A DNA stretch of 64,000 bases, from contig SSNP01000082.1 in assembly GCA_006937955.1 (NCBI GenBank), positions 499,106-563,105 of the forward strand, given 5' to 3'. Under the pieces are notes generated by a model that did no database searches, had not been told where the DNA came from, and saw only the letters and a list, made by a program, of their open reading frames with translations. This document shows, in pieces, positions 11,001 to 21,771 of the stretch (positions are counted from its first letter, which is position 1; every line of letters starts with the position of its first letter). The translations under genes and the position numbers were made by a program. The DNA is from Pachypanchax playfairii. Its lineage: Eukaryota > Chordata > Actinopteri > Cyprinodontiformes > Aplocheilidae.

Positions 11001-13877
11001 AGCCAAAAAGCGCCACTACGCAAAATCTCGATTTATTTAATTTTAAATCGCCCGCAACAAAAAATTTGAATTAATTTGTTTAACTGATTTATTGCCCAGG
11101 CCTAGCTGTCAGTGAACTGAGTGGTGGGTTCATTATATAGCTGCTGACAGCAGGATCATCTCTGGACCCTGCTGTGCTGTAACTCTTAAGTATTTTTTTT
11201 TATCTTAGATATTCAGCAACAAGTTGCACAAAGCCAAAGTGACTCACGCTGAGTTTAACTCCCGATGTGACTGGTTGCTGGCGACGGCCTCGGTTGACCA
11301 CACGGTGAAGCTTTGGGACCTCAGGAACATCAAAGACAAGACGAGCTTCCTGAACAACTTGCCTCACGAGAAACCTGTCAACTCAGGTCTGAATCTCTTT
11401 GTTTTTGTTTGTTACTAACATGAACAGACTCTGTCTCTCCACCTTGACGTCTGTGCTGACCAGCTGGTTATGTACCAGCCTGCTTCAAAACCTCCACCAT
11501 CATCCCCGTCACCAAAAAGCCAAGGACCACATGTATTAATGACTACAGACGTGTCGCTTTGACCTCTGTGGTCATGAAGACCTTTGAGCACCTTGTGCTG
11601 ACCCACCTGAAAAACACACGAAGCGGTACAATCGATAATGCTGCTGGAATAAATAATTTTATCCTTCTCAGCAGCAGCACTGCAGGTGCTCTCCATGTCC
11701 AAAATGTGCGTAAGCCAGGTTCTTAGTCAACTTTAAGTTACGCACATTTTTCCGCTACGTTTTTTTTATAAATCCCAAAGTTTGCGTAAAAAAAGTTGCT
11801 TACGCAGTTTTCCGACCCTGTTTTGTGCATAAGCAAGCTTTATAAATGACCAGGTCTGTAGACGACACAGTAAACTCCCCCTGCATTACATTCTCCAGCA
11901 TCTGGACTTCCTGGGGTCCTACATAAGGATCCTGTTTGTGGACTTCAGCTCTGCATTCAACACAATCATCCCAGATCTTCTGCAGGACAAGTTCTCTCAG
12001 CTGCGTGTGCCCAACTCCACCTGCAGGTGGATCACAGACTCCCTCACCAACAGGAAGCAGCACGAGGCTGGGGAAACTGGCTTTAGACTGTGTTCTTTCT
12101 CCTCTTCTCTTCTCTCTGTACACCAACAGCTGCACCTCCTGTAATCACTCTGTCAAGCTCCTGAAGTTTGCAGATGACACCACCCTCATCAGCATCATCT
12201 CTCAAAGGGATGAGTCTGTCTACAGGTGTGACATTGACTCTCTGGTGTCCTGGTGCAAGCTCAATGACCTGGAGCTCAATGCAGTTAAAACAGTGGAGAT
12301 GGTTGGGGACCTTAGGAAGACCCCCCCCCATCACCCTTAGAGAATCCCCACTGTGGAGTCCTTCTGCTTCCTGGGTACCATCATCACTCATTAGTGGGAG
12401 ATGAACATCAGCTCTCACACCAGAAGATTTACTTCCTGTGATAACTGAGGAAGTTCAACCTCCCAACATTGATGATGGTGCATGTCTACACCTTCATCAT
12501 CTAGTCATCATCACCTCTTCCATCATCATCTGGTTTGCTGCAGCTTCAGCCAAGAACAAGGGCCGACTGCAGCATATCATCCGCTCTCCTGAGAATTTGA
12601 TTGGTAAAACCTTCTTCCCTCCAGGACCTGAACACTTCCAGGGCTCTGAAACGGGCCGGGAAGATTGTGGCTGATTCCTCTCAGAAGACTTTGGTCCATC
12701 AGGACCAGGACCTCCCACCACAGGAACAGTTTCTTCCCCTTTGCTACTGGCCTATTGAATAAGGCCCAGTAGAACTCACTATGTGTTATGTAGAAACAAT
12801 CATATCTGAAACAATACCAGTCTTTGTTTTCAGTTCTGACTGTGACGACGATGCCATCGATATCACTTTTCATACATTTTGCAACCGTTTCTTTTCAGCC
12901 TACTTCAATCCACTGGACTGCTCCAAGCTGCTGACCACAGATCAGTATGACCAGATCCGCGTTTACTCTTCCTGTGACTGGTCGGAGCCTCAACACATCA
13001 TCCAGCACCCACACAGACAGTTTCAGCACCTCACACCCATCAAGGTGTGTTACCTCTCCTCGTGTCTGCTGATCTTCCCGTGACACATAGAGAAACATCT
13101 TCTGATTGGCCCAAAAATTACAACAAATAACTTAGTAATAAAAAAAAACGTAATTTTCCATGACATCACAATAATTGAAAGAAATTTCTGTTTTATATGA
13201 CTAAAACCTATTTTTCAGTCACAGTTTTTATGCAATATATGGGATCGTTTTGACAAAAGATTAACATTCCGGTTGTTCTGTAGGCCACATGGCACCCCAG
13301 GTATGACCTGATTGTGGCTGGACGTTACCCTGACGACCGTGTCTGCACCGGAGATCAAAGGACCATTGACATCTTCGACTCTGACAGCGGAGAACTCGTG
13401 TATCAGCTGTCCGACTCCGCTGCCTCCGGGATCAAATCTGTGAGTGAAGTTTTATAACACGATGAAACTGTCAAAATGCTCCAGTCATGGTTATTAAGCT
13501 GAGGAGTTCTGCTTTTACAGATCAATAAATTCAGTCCGATGGGTGACGTGATCGGATCTGGCATGGGTGAGTTCTTAGACAGAGACACATCTGTTTACCC
13601 TGAAGTCAGAGTAAAACTGTCCCACTGTTTCTCAGGTGTAACATTGCTGGTCTGGGACCACGACGAGTCATTGGTCAGCGGTCGGCACAAAAAGCACGCA
13701 GAAACATCCTCTTCAGTTGAAGGCTCGAGGAGTCAGCAGCGTTCCAGCAGAGACCGGAGAGGTCCGACGGCTGTGGAGAGAAAGCTCAAGAAAAAACTGG
13801 CTTCTCTGGAAGAAACAGAAACCAAAACCAGAACAGGGTGCGCTAAACCACAACAAGCTAAGACAAGGAAGAAGTAA
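8054..13877 (+). CDS. ddb2: DNA damage-binding protein 2 (DDB2/XPE)
   Basis: WD40 subunit of UV-DDB that recognises pyrimidine dimers and 6-4 photoproducts and, with DDB1-CUL4A-RBX1, ubiquitinates chromatin for global nucleotide excision repair. Exons by splice signals: 8054-8180 (basic N-terminus), 8253-8365, 8851-9042, 9202-9347 (or 9473-9639, see separate entry), 9746-9845, 11209-11386, 12899-13044, 13284-13439, 13521-13566 and 13636-13877. Telling motifs are FDRRITCLEWHPTLP and SKGGDIFLLDFDN early, then CDWLLATASVDHTVKLWDLR, and HRQFQHLTPIKATWHPRYD, which carries the Phe-Gln-His hairpin that inserts into damaged DNA. The Lys/Arg-rich C-terminal tail after the last blade is longer than in human DDB2. 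The start at 8054 is chosen because it begins the basic nuclear N-terminus; an in-frame ATG at 8018 is possible. Introns after exons 5 and 6 hold mobile elements. Confidence 0.96.
9473..9639 (+). CDS. ddb2: Duplicated, alternative ddb2 WD-repeat exon
   Basis: Downstream of the standard exon 9202-9347 is a second stretch bounded by a GTGCACAG acceptor and a GGTGAG donor. It translates without stops as NGAGDFVGGMKF... then VYVASGEGTLTLQSFEGQ..., clearly parallel to the standard exon's MGAGDSVTDMKF... and LFTSSMGGVTALRDLNG. Both exons start in phase 0 and end in phase 2 (146 and 167 bp), so either one can join exons 8851-9042 and 9746-9845 in frame, while both together shift the frame. Its Glu-Gly-Thr...Leu-Gln motif resembles the corresponding stretch of mammalian DDB2. 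It is best read as a mutually exclusive exon; a decaying exon duplicate is the alternative. Confidence 0.75.
9957..10620 (+). mobile_element. TTAA-flanked small DNA transposon, two direct copies
   Basis: At 9957 the target-like TTAA is followed by AGAGGCCATTTCATACACAT, the same terminus seen (reverse strand) on the element at 51.6-52.2 kb. A first copy runs to about 10265. A second, diverged copy in the same direction starts near 10330 (shared words ACTTTGTGGTTATTTSTTAAG, ATCTGTCTGCGT and GATTGGCTAACAAACTAGCC) and fades after about 10620. No transposase is present. It is non-autonomous and piggyBac-like by the TTAA rule. It lies in the ddb2 intron between exons 9746-9845 and 11209-11386. Confidence 0.7.
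11005..11105. repeat. hAT-like terminal fragment
   Basis: The stretch ends in GATTTATTGCCCAGGCCTAG; reverse-complemented, this resembles the frequent fish hAT terminus with a GGGCAATAAATC core. The preceding AT-rich AATCGC words fit the same family. It is a fragment only, in the same ddb2 intron. Confidence 0.4.
11455..12780 (+). mobile_element. Degenerate non-LTR retrotransposon (LINE) reverse transcriptase
   Basis: In shifting frames the + strand reads ACFKTSTIIPVTKKPRTTCI then NDYRRVALTSVVMKTFEHLV at about 11478-11620, then ILFVDFSSAFNTIIPDLLQD from about 11925, then CVLSPLLFSLYTNSCTS and LKFADDTTLISIIS (the FADD polymerase box) at about 12090-12210, and a 3' tail with GRLQHIIRS near 12560. 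These are the RT-domain blocks of L2/CR1/Rex1-type LINEs. Frameshifts and a foreign insert (11620-11855) show it is dead. It sits in sense orientation in the ddb2 intron between 11386 and 12899. Confidence 0.85.
11620..11855. mobile_element. Small element interrupting the LINE
   Basis: LINE homology stops near 11620 and resumes near 11857 (coding DDTVNSPLHYILQHLDFLG...). The intervening 230 bp or so are full of TGCGTAA/TTACGCA words in both orientations and two TTTATAAAT words, as in an inverted-repeat MITE. Exact ends and target duplication could not be fixed by eye. Confidence 0.45.
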
Positions 13878-14016
13878 ACAGTTTAAGGAGCCCGAATTCA
13901 ATAAGTCTGGAAGTTTCACTGTTTGTTTTTCTTACATCAATCATGTGTCTGCAGAATGTTCTTGAATCTTTTACAAAACTGTTTAAAACTTGACTGTTAT
14001 TTTTCTACTGTAAAAC

Positions 14017-14022
14017 AATAAA
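14017..14022 (+). terminator. ddb2: ddb2 polyadenylation signal AATAAA
   Basis: AATAAA lies 140 bp after the ddb2 stop codon and is followed by a TG/T-rich stretch. It ends about 95 bp before the convergent fam180 stop codon. Confidence 0.65.
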
Positions 14023-14114
14023 AATGTTCTTTTGCACATGTTCAGACCTTTTCCTTAAAATTCCGATGTTACAGTCACTTCAGCTTTCTGAAGGTCCCGT
14101 CACGTCTCTGTGTT

Positions 14115-14857
14115 TTAAGCATAGCTGAAGAGAAAACTTCCACGCAGCTCGTAGACTGTGATGTTCGCCAGCTGGAGGAGCACTTCCCCCCACGCCTCCT
14201 GCTCCTCTTTGCTCCCCTGAACCTGAGCCTGGTGAGCTGAGTACACGATGCTCAGAATGACATTATTAAACTGATCCCGAGTCAGTGGTTTCCTCTGACG
14301 AGCCTGCAGTGTGTACACCATGAGCTCCATAGCGTTCAGACTTTTTGGAATGCCGTCGTTGATTTTAGAAAGGAATTCCTTCCCTTTCCTCATCGATGCC
14401 ATCTCTTCATCCAGCAGGACGATGTTGCCGTCCTGATTGAGCTCCACCCCGCCCATCAAAAACTACAAAAACAAAAGGTTTTTTGGTGTGAGATGGCAAA
14501 TGGCATGACACTAAGAATTTTCACATGCATGTAAAATAATAATAATAACGTACCTCAAACAGCAGCTTTGCATCAGAGAGAGAGGACTCAGTCTCAGATG
14601 CCGGATGTGTACCTCCAGCTACATCTAAATAATATGAAACGTCACAATTTTAAAAGAGTTACTGTGTAGTTTAACAGCTTCTCTGCTCTCTGAATAAACA
14701 TTTTTTTTACATCTGCCTGCAGAGCGTGTCAACTACTCTGATGTAACAGCATCTGTCTGAATCCCAGGCAGCTCAGGTATTCTGACTTACCTTGCAGCAC
14801 TGGATCAAACCAAAGCCACAGGAGAACCAATAGCCAAATTTTTAGAAGCGACTTCAT
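14115..14857 (-). CDS. fam180b: FAM180 family small secreted protein (fam180b by synteny)
   Basis: Three exons: 14791-14857, 14554-14624 and 14115-14462, joining to a protein of 161 residues. The first exon is a signal peptide (MKSLLKIWLLVLLWLWFDPV), so the product is probably secreted. The body reads DAKLLFEFLMGGVELNQDGN..., LLDEEMASMRKGKEF and RDQFNNVILSIVYSAHQA, which I recognise as the FAM180 pattern (short proteins of unknown function, two vertebrate members). The choice of B over A rests on the human neighbourhood of FAM180B next to KBTBD4, which is also the next gene here. It ends close to ddb2 in a tail-to-tail arrangement. Molecular role unknown. Confidence 0.75.
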
Positions 14858-17636
14858 TCTTCTCTCAGTGAGAACCAACAGATAAAACACTCTGTCTCTC
14901 TTACCTCCACTCTTTTCAACACTGACTGGATTCCACAGATTTTTTCCAGCTTGGAAAAAGGCACCAGAAGCCAGATGGCTGCTGGGCAGAAAAGAGGTGG
15001 GAGATACTTAATATCTGCTGCAAAATTGAACCGTTTTATCCAGTACAGCTCACACAGACACTCATCTTTGCAAAGGAACACTTAACTAAACTAACTAATA
15101 ATTATAATTCACTATGACCCCCCCCAAAAAAAGAGGTGTATTTTCATCCAACACAAACTCTGGGGATTTTGAAGATCGTTTTTTTTTAATTTATGAGTTC
15201 ATGTGTAGGACAACTAAAATATTTAAATGAGATCAATTGATTGATAAGAATGAGTCTTCTCTAAATACCAAGATTGTATTTTCTAAAAATATTCTATAAT
15301 ATATTTTATGGAAGGATTTGTATGAAAAAACATGTAATTAATTATAGGATAGATTATGTCTTACATGTCCTTCCTCCTCTGGGACAATTTAATGTAAGTT
15401 ATTTCATTTAAATTTATTTTCATTTTTATATATCAACAATTAATATAGTTAATAGTTGCCCATTCAAAACCACATCCCATATGGAACCTATAGAACATAG
15501 CTCATGTAGGCTGGCTCATGTGGGTCCTATGTGGGTCTGATCTTTGGGAAGGTTACTGTGTAGCCTCTTTAATATGCAGAGTATGATGGCTTTGTCTTGT
15601 TGAGTCCCCCCCCCCCCCCACAAACACACAAACTCACTCATCCAAATGTTCTGAGTTTTTTGCTGCAAGTAAAGCCGTAATGCTGCAATAACGAGCTTCC
15701 ACCACACGGTGGCAGTAAGCGTTAGTGCAGGGTAACGCAACACACCGGTTATAAAAATTTATTTACTTCCGGGTAACTGTTAACCTAAGGTTTCTGAATG
15801 TTGCTGTCGTGGGAATAAAGGTAATACACCTGCATGCGTTTTTAATACATTTAATAAACAATTCAAGCAGATATCATGGTTGAATCTGAATTAAATGCAT
15901 CGGCAGGTCGCTAATCACAACAACACAACTACGTGTATCAGCTACTTACTGACGCATTTTAATGGTTTTGCCAAGTTTCGTAGATTATCTGGCGTCGTAT
16001 GTTTAATTAGGTATTAAATAATATAAAGCTCCTGTTTGAAAATAAAGTTGTCTGAACAGTGACTGATACAGAGTTCCCCCATTATGAATGTGTTCATAGT
16101 TTATTCACCTCAGCTGTCTGCGTTTTCTATGTACAATCTTTATAAAATTGTTTGCAGCTGACATCCTGCTATCAAATGCATCTGTAATTTAAAAACAGAG
16201 TATTGTGTAGGTGAAAGCAGCTGTGATTGTTTTAAAACTGTTTGACCAGGTTTTCTGCAAAACTGGGATCTTGAGTTTATGATGCTTTTAAATTCTTCTT
16301 TTACAATTAAATAATTTAGTTGTGGTCTATATATGGTGGAACTGCAGTTATTGGGTCTGATTTTTTATGATATTAGTTCCTTTTCTACCCCTGTTCAGAG
16401 GTGTCTGAACAGAGTCTGCAGAACAACTGGTTTTTGTGCGGTCCCTTTAAATATGTTAAACCACGCCCCCCTCTTGGTCGCTGAAGCTTCCACTCCACCC
16501 CATTCAGCCATTTTTGTAATTTGATAGAGATCCGCGGCAATCTAGCACTGCAGAAACTTTTTATTCGCCAGTTTTTTTAAAATGTGGGAGTGGGGCATCC
16601 AGCCGTACATGTTCGAGCCAGAGGAAGACGATCAACCTGACGAAGAGCGCCTTCCAACCCCTGTTGATACTGGCGGAGGTAACTTGCCACTTGCCTTTGA
16701 AGTGTTTGAAGCAAGCAAAAAACACTTTCGCCACAGATTCGGGCACATTCCCATTAAAAATAAAACTTAACCACGCACTTCGAAGCAGTTCTGATGCTGG
16801 GAGATGGTAGTAAAGAGTCATACGGAGACCGTTAGCATACGACGTTCTGGTGTTGCGTCGAAATTTGTTACCCAGGCTGTTACCAGTGAAGTTGTGTCCC
16901 CCTTTTACTAAAATGTATACATTTTGGCGTATACTAATACAAATCTCAGGATATGTACTCCACGAAGTAATGCCTTGCATGCACCACTACTCGAAAAACG
17001 ACAAACAGCCGTTGAGCTTCTCATTCAGAGCAAAATCGTATGTAATGCCTTTAATGAGAAAACGAAGAGAAGCACGTTTCGTAACACCGGTACAAACGTA
17101 CTTTACAGCCATTTGCATCCCCTATGTCATGCACCCCAACAACCTATATATCACATGAAAGCTTTGATTCTCCTCTTTCCCATGATATTGACAATTTTAA
17201 TGTGCAACAACCACAGCACTGACACTAAAGCCTTTTTACAGAAAATAAAGACTTCAAGAGTTAACTTTTCCTACCTTTGATGGCTTTCTGCATGTAACAT
17301 CCATACGATATTAGTGTCATTCTGTCTGTACAGTTCCAGGGAAAACAATTCACTAAAATAATCAAGTCTACAACACAGGACAGATTTTCAAAGGTGCAAA
17401 TACTGGAGAAAACCTTTGAGTTGAGATCAGCTCTGGCAGTTTTTTCATTTGTTCATATCAGATAATCACTATAGATAATAGAAAGAACTGAATGACTTAA
17501 AAAATATGACCAAAACATTTTAATAAAGTATCTCCACAGCACGTGAAGTGACAAAGTTATGCTTTTTGCCCTCCTAGACACTCTAAATTCACTATACAAA
17601 ACATTTAAGGGCTAAAAAAAGTGGGATTTTGATGAT
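14858..17636. other. Spacer between fam180 and kbtbd4
   Basis: No convincing gene. It holds a C-run at about 15607-15620, a CTCF-like motif at 15702-15718 and AT-rich low-complexity DNA. From about 16440 on there is transposon-like sequence (next entry). Short ORFs here have no family features beyond that. Confidence 0.6.
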
Positions 17637-17649
17637 ATGTCACCTTTAA
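16440..17649. mobile_element. Transposon-like segment ending in TTAA with a fossil ORF
   Basis: The right end, read on the minus strand, is TTAAAGGTGACATATCATCA, a terminus typical of fish TTAA-target DNA elements. An ORF at 16582-16770 begins MWEWGIQPYMFEPEEDD, which resembles the N-terminus of the P2X7-C-domain-like proteins carried by fish transposons. The ORF is short and ends in nonsense. The left boundary (CCCTTTAAATATG near 16443) is a guess. The element reaches to within 40 bp of the kbtbd4 start codon. Confidence 0.45.
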
Positions 17650-17687
17650 ACATGATGTTGGTGTCTTTCAACAAAGAAGCAGCAGCA

Positions 17688-19884
17688 ATGGAGAGCAGCG
17701 AGGAGGTCAGCGTTGGGGGCTCTGTGGGAGAGGAGAACTACTTCCTGGAATACACGTTTACCGATCGCTCTCACTCCACCCGGTTGGTGAAGAGCATCAT
17801 GGACCTGTGTCTGGAAGACGGCCTGTTTGCTGACGTCACCATCACTGTAGATGGTAAGGAGTTTAACCTGCACCGTCTGGTGCTGTCGGCGCAGAGCAGT
17901 TTCTTCCGTTCAATGTTTACCTCCAACCTGAAGGAGTCCCACAACCGCTCCATCGAGCTGAAGGACGTTAGTGCCACTGTCTTCCAGCTGCTGGTCGACT
18001 ACATCTACCACGGCACCATCAAACTCAGGTTGGAGGAGCTGCAGGACACCTATGAAATGGCTGACATGTACCATCTGACTGCTCTGTTTGAAGAATGTTC
18101 CCGTTTCCTCTCACGGACGGTGGAAGTGAAGAACTGTTTACAGGTGAATTATTGTTTATCTACAAATGTAACAGTCCAAGCAGCGTAGTTGGGTTTATGT
18201 AGACGGAGTTTTACCCTTTGATTGTGTTGTTTAGGTGATGTGGCTTGCAGATAGACACAGTGACCAGGAGCTGTACACAGCAGCCAAACAGTGTGCTAAA
18301 ATCCATCTTTCTCAGCTGCATCAGACTGAAGAATATCTCAACCTGCCTCTCTGTCTGCTCCTGGACATCATCAAAGGTATTACGACTTATTTAAATGAGT
18401 CCTCTTTTACCTATTTTAGCTTATATATTGTAAAATATGTGTTTAATATTCCAGAAATCTATTGTTTGCCTGTAGATGTTCACATATCTACACTTTTGCT
18501 TTTATTATTTTTATTGACCTACAGTTGAAGTAAAAAGATGTTTCAAGTACTCAAATATTGACGACTCTGTTCAAGCACATTCTCATATATCTTTTTATAA
18601 GTGAGTGATGGCTCGAAATGAAATCAAATGTTCTTGTAGTCAAAACACTTTATTGAATTCAATCAAATCGCTCCCGTGTCTGTCTTCAGACGGCGTTCCG
18701 AGCTCCCAGAATCCCACGGGGGCCATTGAGTCATGGATAAACCACAACAAGGTTGAGAGGGAGGAGTTTTCCTGCATCCTCCAGGAGAATCTGAAGGTAG
18801 GCTCACTTTATACAGAGAAGAAGATCCTCGTTCTTGGTCGACTGGGCCTGCAACACTAAATACACTTAGCACATTTGCACTGAACTGTATAAACTTTGTC
18901 TACGTCGTTTATCTCTGTATTTCAATCATGTTTGTTCGTATAAAACATTTATGATAAAAACTGAAATGACAAATCTGAGGATTATAAGCTCTATTAGGTT
19001 TTATAAATGTTGATGTTTTGTAGGAAATCGGTGAGAACGTCCACATTTACCTGATTGGCAAAGAGGAGACGAGGACTCACTCTCTCGCCATGTCGCTGCA
19101 CTGCGATGAGGACGATGCCATCAGCGTAAGAGGCCAAAACAGTTTATGCCATCAGATCACTGCCGCCTGTAAACACGGAGGCGACCTGTATGTGGTGGGG
19201 GGGTCCATCCCTCGCCGCATGTGGAAGTGCAACATGCACACCATGGACTGGGAGCGCTGTGCACCGCTGCCCCGCGACCGCCTCCACCACACCATGGTCT
19301 CCGTCTCCTCCCAGGACGCCATTTACTCGCTGGGAGGTAAGACGCTGCACGACACGCTTTCCAACGCCATCATCTACTACACAGTGAAAGACAATGTGTG
19401 GACAGAGACCAGCCAGCTGGACACCGCCGTGTCCGGCTCTGCTGGCGTTAATCTGGGAGGCACCATCTACCTGCTCGGCGGGGAGGAGAACGACATGGAC
19501 TTCTTTACTAAGCCATCTCGCCTCATTCAGTGTTTCGACAGGTCCTCCCAGAAGTGCCAAATCAAATCCTACATGCTGCCGTTTGCAGGCTGCATGCACG
19601 CCGCCGTCCACATGGATGTGATTTTCATCGTGGGGGAAGGAGACTCCCTGGTGTGCTACAACCCTCTGCTGGAGAGCTTCACACGCTTGCGTTTCCCTGA
19701 AGTGTGGAGCTGCGTCCCGTCGCTGTGGAAGGTGGCCAGCTGCAACGGCTGCATATACGTGTTCAGAGACAAATGTAAGAAAGGGGACGCCAACACGTTA
19801 AAGTTTAACCCCGCCACGTCTGTGGTTTCAGTCATCAGAGGTATAAAAATCCTCCTCACAAACTGGCAGTTTGTCTTGGCCTAA
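17688..19884 (+). CDS. kbtbd4: Kelch repeat and BTB domain-containing protein 4
   Basis: Substrate adaptor of a CUL3 ubiquitin ligase. Four exons: 17688-18143 (MESSEEVSVGG; BTB domain with DGLFADVTITVDGKEFNLHR and SQSSFFRSMFTSNL-like core), 18235-18376 (BACK domain, VMWLADRHSDQELYTAAK), 18690-18796 and 19024-19884 (Kelch repeats: DLYVVGGSIPRRMWKCN, DAIYSLGGKTLHDTLSNA, TIYLLGGEENDMDFFTKPSR). The C-terminus RGIKILLTNWQFVLA* matches the vertebrate family end, so the gene is complete. An in-frame upstream ATG at 17637 lies inside transposon-derived sequence, so the start at 17688 is preferred. Somatic Kelch-loop insertions in human KBTBD4 occur in medulloblastoma; the corresponding loop here has no insertion. 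Confidence 0.96.
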
Positions 19885-20440
19885 CCCACACTCTGGATTT
19901 TCACACTCACAACAGTACATCAGGTAAAAAAAACATTCCAACTAAGTAAAAATAGCTCAATTGTGCTTCTTTTGCAATGTGTCATTGTAGCGCTCTTAAC
20001 CGAAGATGATGTGACCAGTGATGAACCAAGCTGTTGTTTCCTTTGCGCCTCTCGTTCACCGACATGCATCAGCCGCTTCAGTGTAAACGCTCAACTTAAT
20101 GCTTCACTGTGTTTTGATTAACATGATAAAGTTGACTGATTTAGTTTGAAGTCTGTGCATAAATATGGTATATTATCAAAAAATGTTTTGTATTTTTTTT
20201 TTAGTTTTTATAATGTTTTTTTATTGTAAACTGTAAATGACTGTAAACTGTAAGAAGTGTTAAATATAACGATGTAGCTTCAAACTGTTTTGTCTAATTT
20301 ATTTATTTATTGGATCGTTGACGGATTCAGAAACTGCAGTAACATTTTGTAGTTTTCCTTCCTGGAAATTTCACTTTTTTTTTATTTGTGTTCTGCATCA
20401 ACTTCCTTTTAATATAGAAAGTATTTGTTCTTGACTTTGT

Positions 20441-20446
20441 AATAAA
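20441..20446 (+). terminator. kbtbd4: kbtbd4 polyadenylation signal AATAAA
   Basis: First canonical AATAAA downstream of the kbtbd4 stop, after an AT-rich 3' UTR of about 560 bp. Sequence past it changes to transposon-like DNA. Confidence 0.5.
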
Positions 20447-20461
20447 AGGAAAAGTGTTGGA

Positions 20462-20779
20462 GAGGTGATGCATGATATGAACTTAAAGTTCGATCACAGT
20501 ATTTTTCTGGTCTTTGCTGTGATCACGATACATGTGGCGATAATGTCCCAATTCAACGTTGTCTTTTTGATTTATAAAACTATAATTTTGTGAAATCTGA
20601 GACCGCAAATGCATAAATGCTCTAAAAATAAAATATACCCATTACAGTGTAAGAAAAATTAAACACTCAATTTGCTAAAACTATCAGGGATTCCTCTTTA
20701 CAGTATGAATCACAATCATTGTGAGGCCATTTCATCACGGTACTTCGTAAACGATACGATCTTACTCATCCCTGATTAG
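20462..20779. repeat. hAT-like repeat fragment
   Basis: The right end reads GATACGATCTTACTCATCCC; reverse-complemented, GGGATGAGTAAGATCGTATC is a fish hAT-type terminus. The left part carries repeated GATCACGATAC/TCGATCACAG words. No transposase is seen. Confidence 0.4.
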
Positions 20780-20911
20780 GCGGGCCTGTTTTTGTCTTTG
20801 GAGTTTGAAACGTTTGAGTCAAACTACTACAGAGAAGCCATTGATGTGCTGCAGGAGACTGTGCAGCTGAAACCTAAGCTCAGGAACATGTCAGACACTG
20901 AACTATTCTGA
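20780..20911 (+). other. Orphan terminal-exon-like ORF
   Basis: After an acceptor-like CCTGATTAG, 44 open codons read AGLFLSLEFETFESNYYREA..., then VLQETVQLKPKLRN and MSDTELF before TGA. Composition and stop placement look like a real last coding exon. I cannot assign it to a family. It does not join in frame to the last possible donor of kbtbd4 (near 19842), and no partner exons are seen before rapsn. It may be a gene fragment, a retro-derived piece or chance. Confidence 0.3.
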
Positions 20912-21771
20912 GCATCAGTTGCTGACGCCTAGATGTGGAGGGGGCACGCATCTCCGTATATACTCCCATTAGGAACTTTGAGTCGTTACGAGCAGCGTCT
21001 AATATGTAATTCATTCATTTAAAAAAAAATAAAGCTATACTCGGCCTCCTTATGACAATAACCTCACACACTGAGAATCGGCTCAGGACCTTTCTGTTTT
21101 TGATGCTCCAGATGTTCGGGATGTGAAAACTCCATGTCTGTCATTGGTCAGTCAAGAATGTTTTGTTTGAAGGTAGATTGCGAGGAGCTCTAGTGACCTT
21201 GGGACAGTTTGCTGAGGGCAGAACATACATTCCTGAAGGGACACATGGTCTAGAGTGACAAGGCCATCTGCTGTAGCCGCAGCAGGAGGAAGGCGGTGGG
21301 GGTGTTGGACACGGAGACTGCTAAGAATTCCTTTGGCTGGGGTGTGGAGGGAATAGATATTCTGGGACACGATTGCTAGTACTCGGCTGGGATACATGTT
21401 TCTTTGGTGTTTTTAAGACGGAAATCTGCAAGAGAATTTTTGCGCTCTTCATGGTGAGACAGGATCATCTAAGGGTTGAATACAGATTATATTTTCTAGA
21501 CCTCCAGCTCTCCGCAAAACATTTGGGGATTATGATCTTGTTGTGCTGCCAATTTACTTTCTTGGATTTGGTTTCTTCACCGTCTCAGCAGAGCTGGAGC
21601 TGATAAAGCCGGATCTGGTAGGCCTTCTGGCACAGACTTCCCCAGGGATCATCCTTAAGGGGTCTTTGTTGGAGTTGTACCATCCATAGGAAAGATCTGC
21701 TCTCTTCCAGCATCCCTGAAACTGCATGGCTTAAACGAATGAATATTTTTATGAAGCGTCTTGCACCAGAG
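20912..21771. other. Spacer and presumed rapsn 5' region
   Basis: No gene recognised. This is presumed promoter and 5' UTR of rapsn. Short ORFs show no domain features. Confidence 0.5.

Noticed and set aside
19144..19611. 155-codon minus-strand ORF
   Set aside because: Antisense to the Kelch exon of kbtbd4; its openness comes from GC-rich codon bias on the coding strand.
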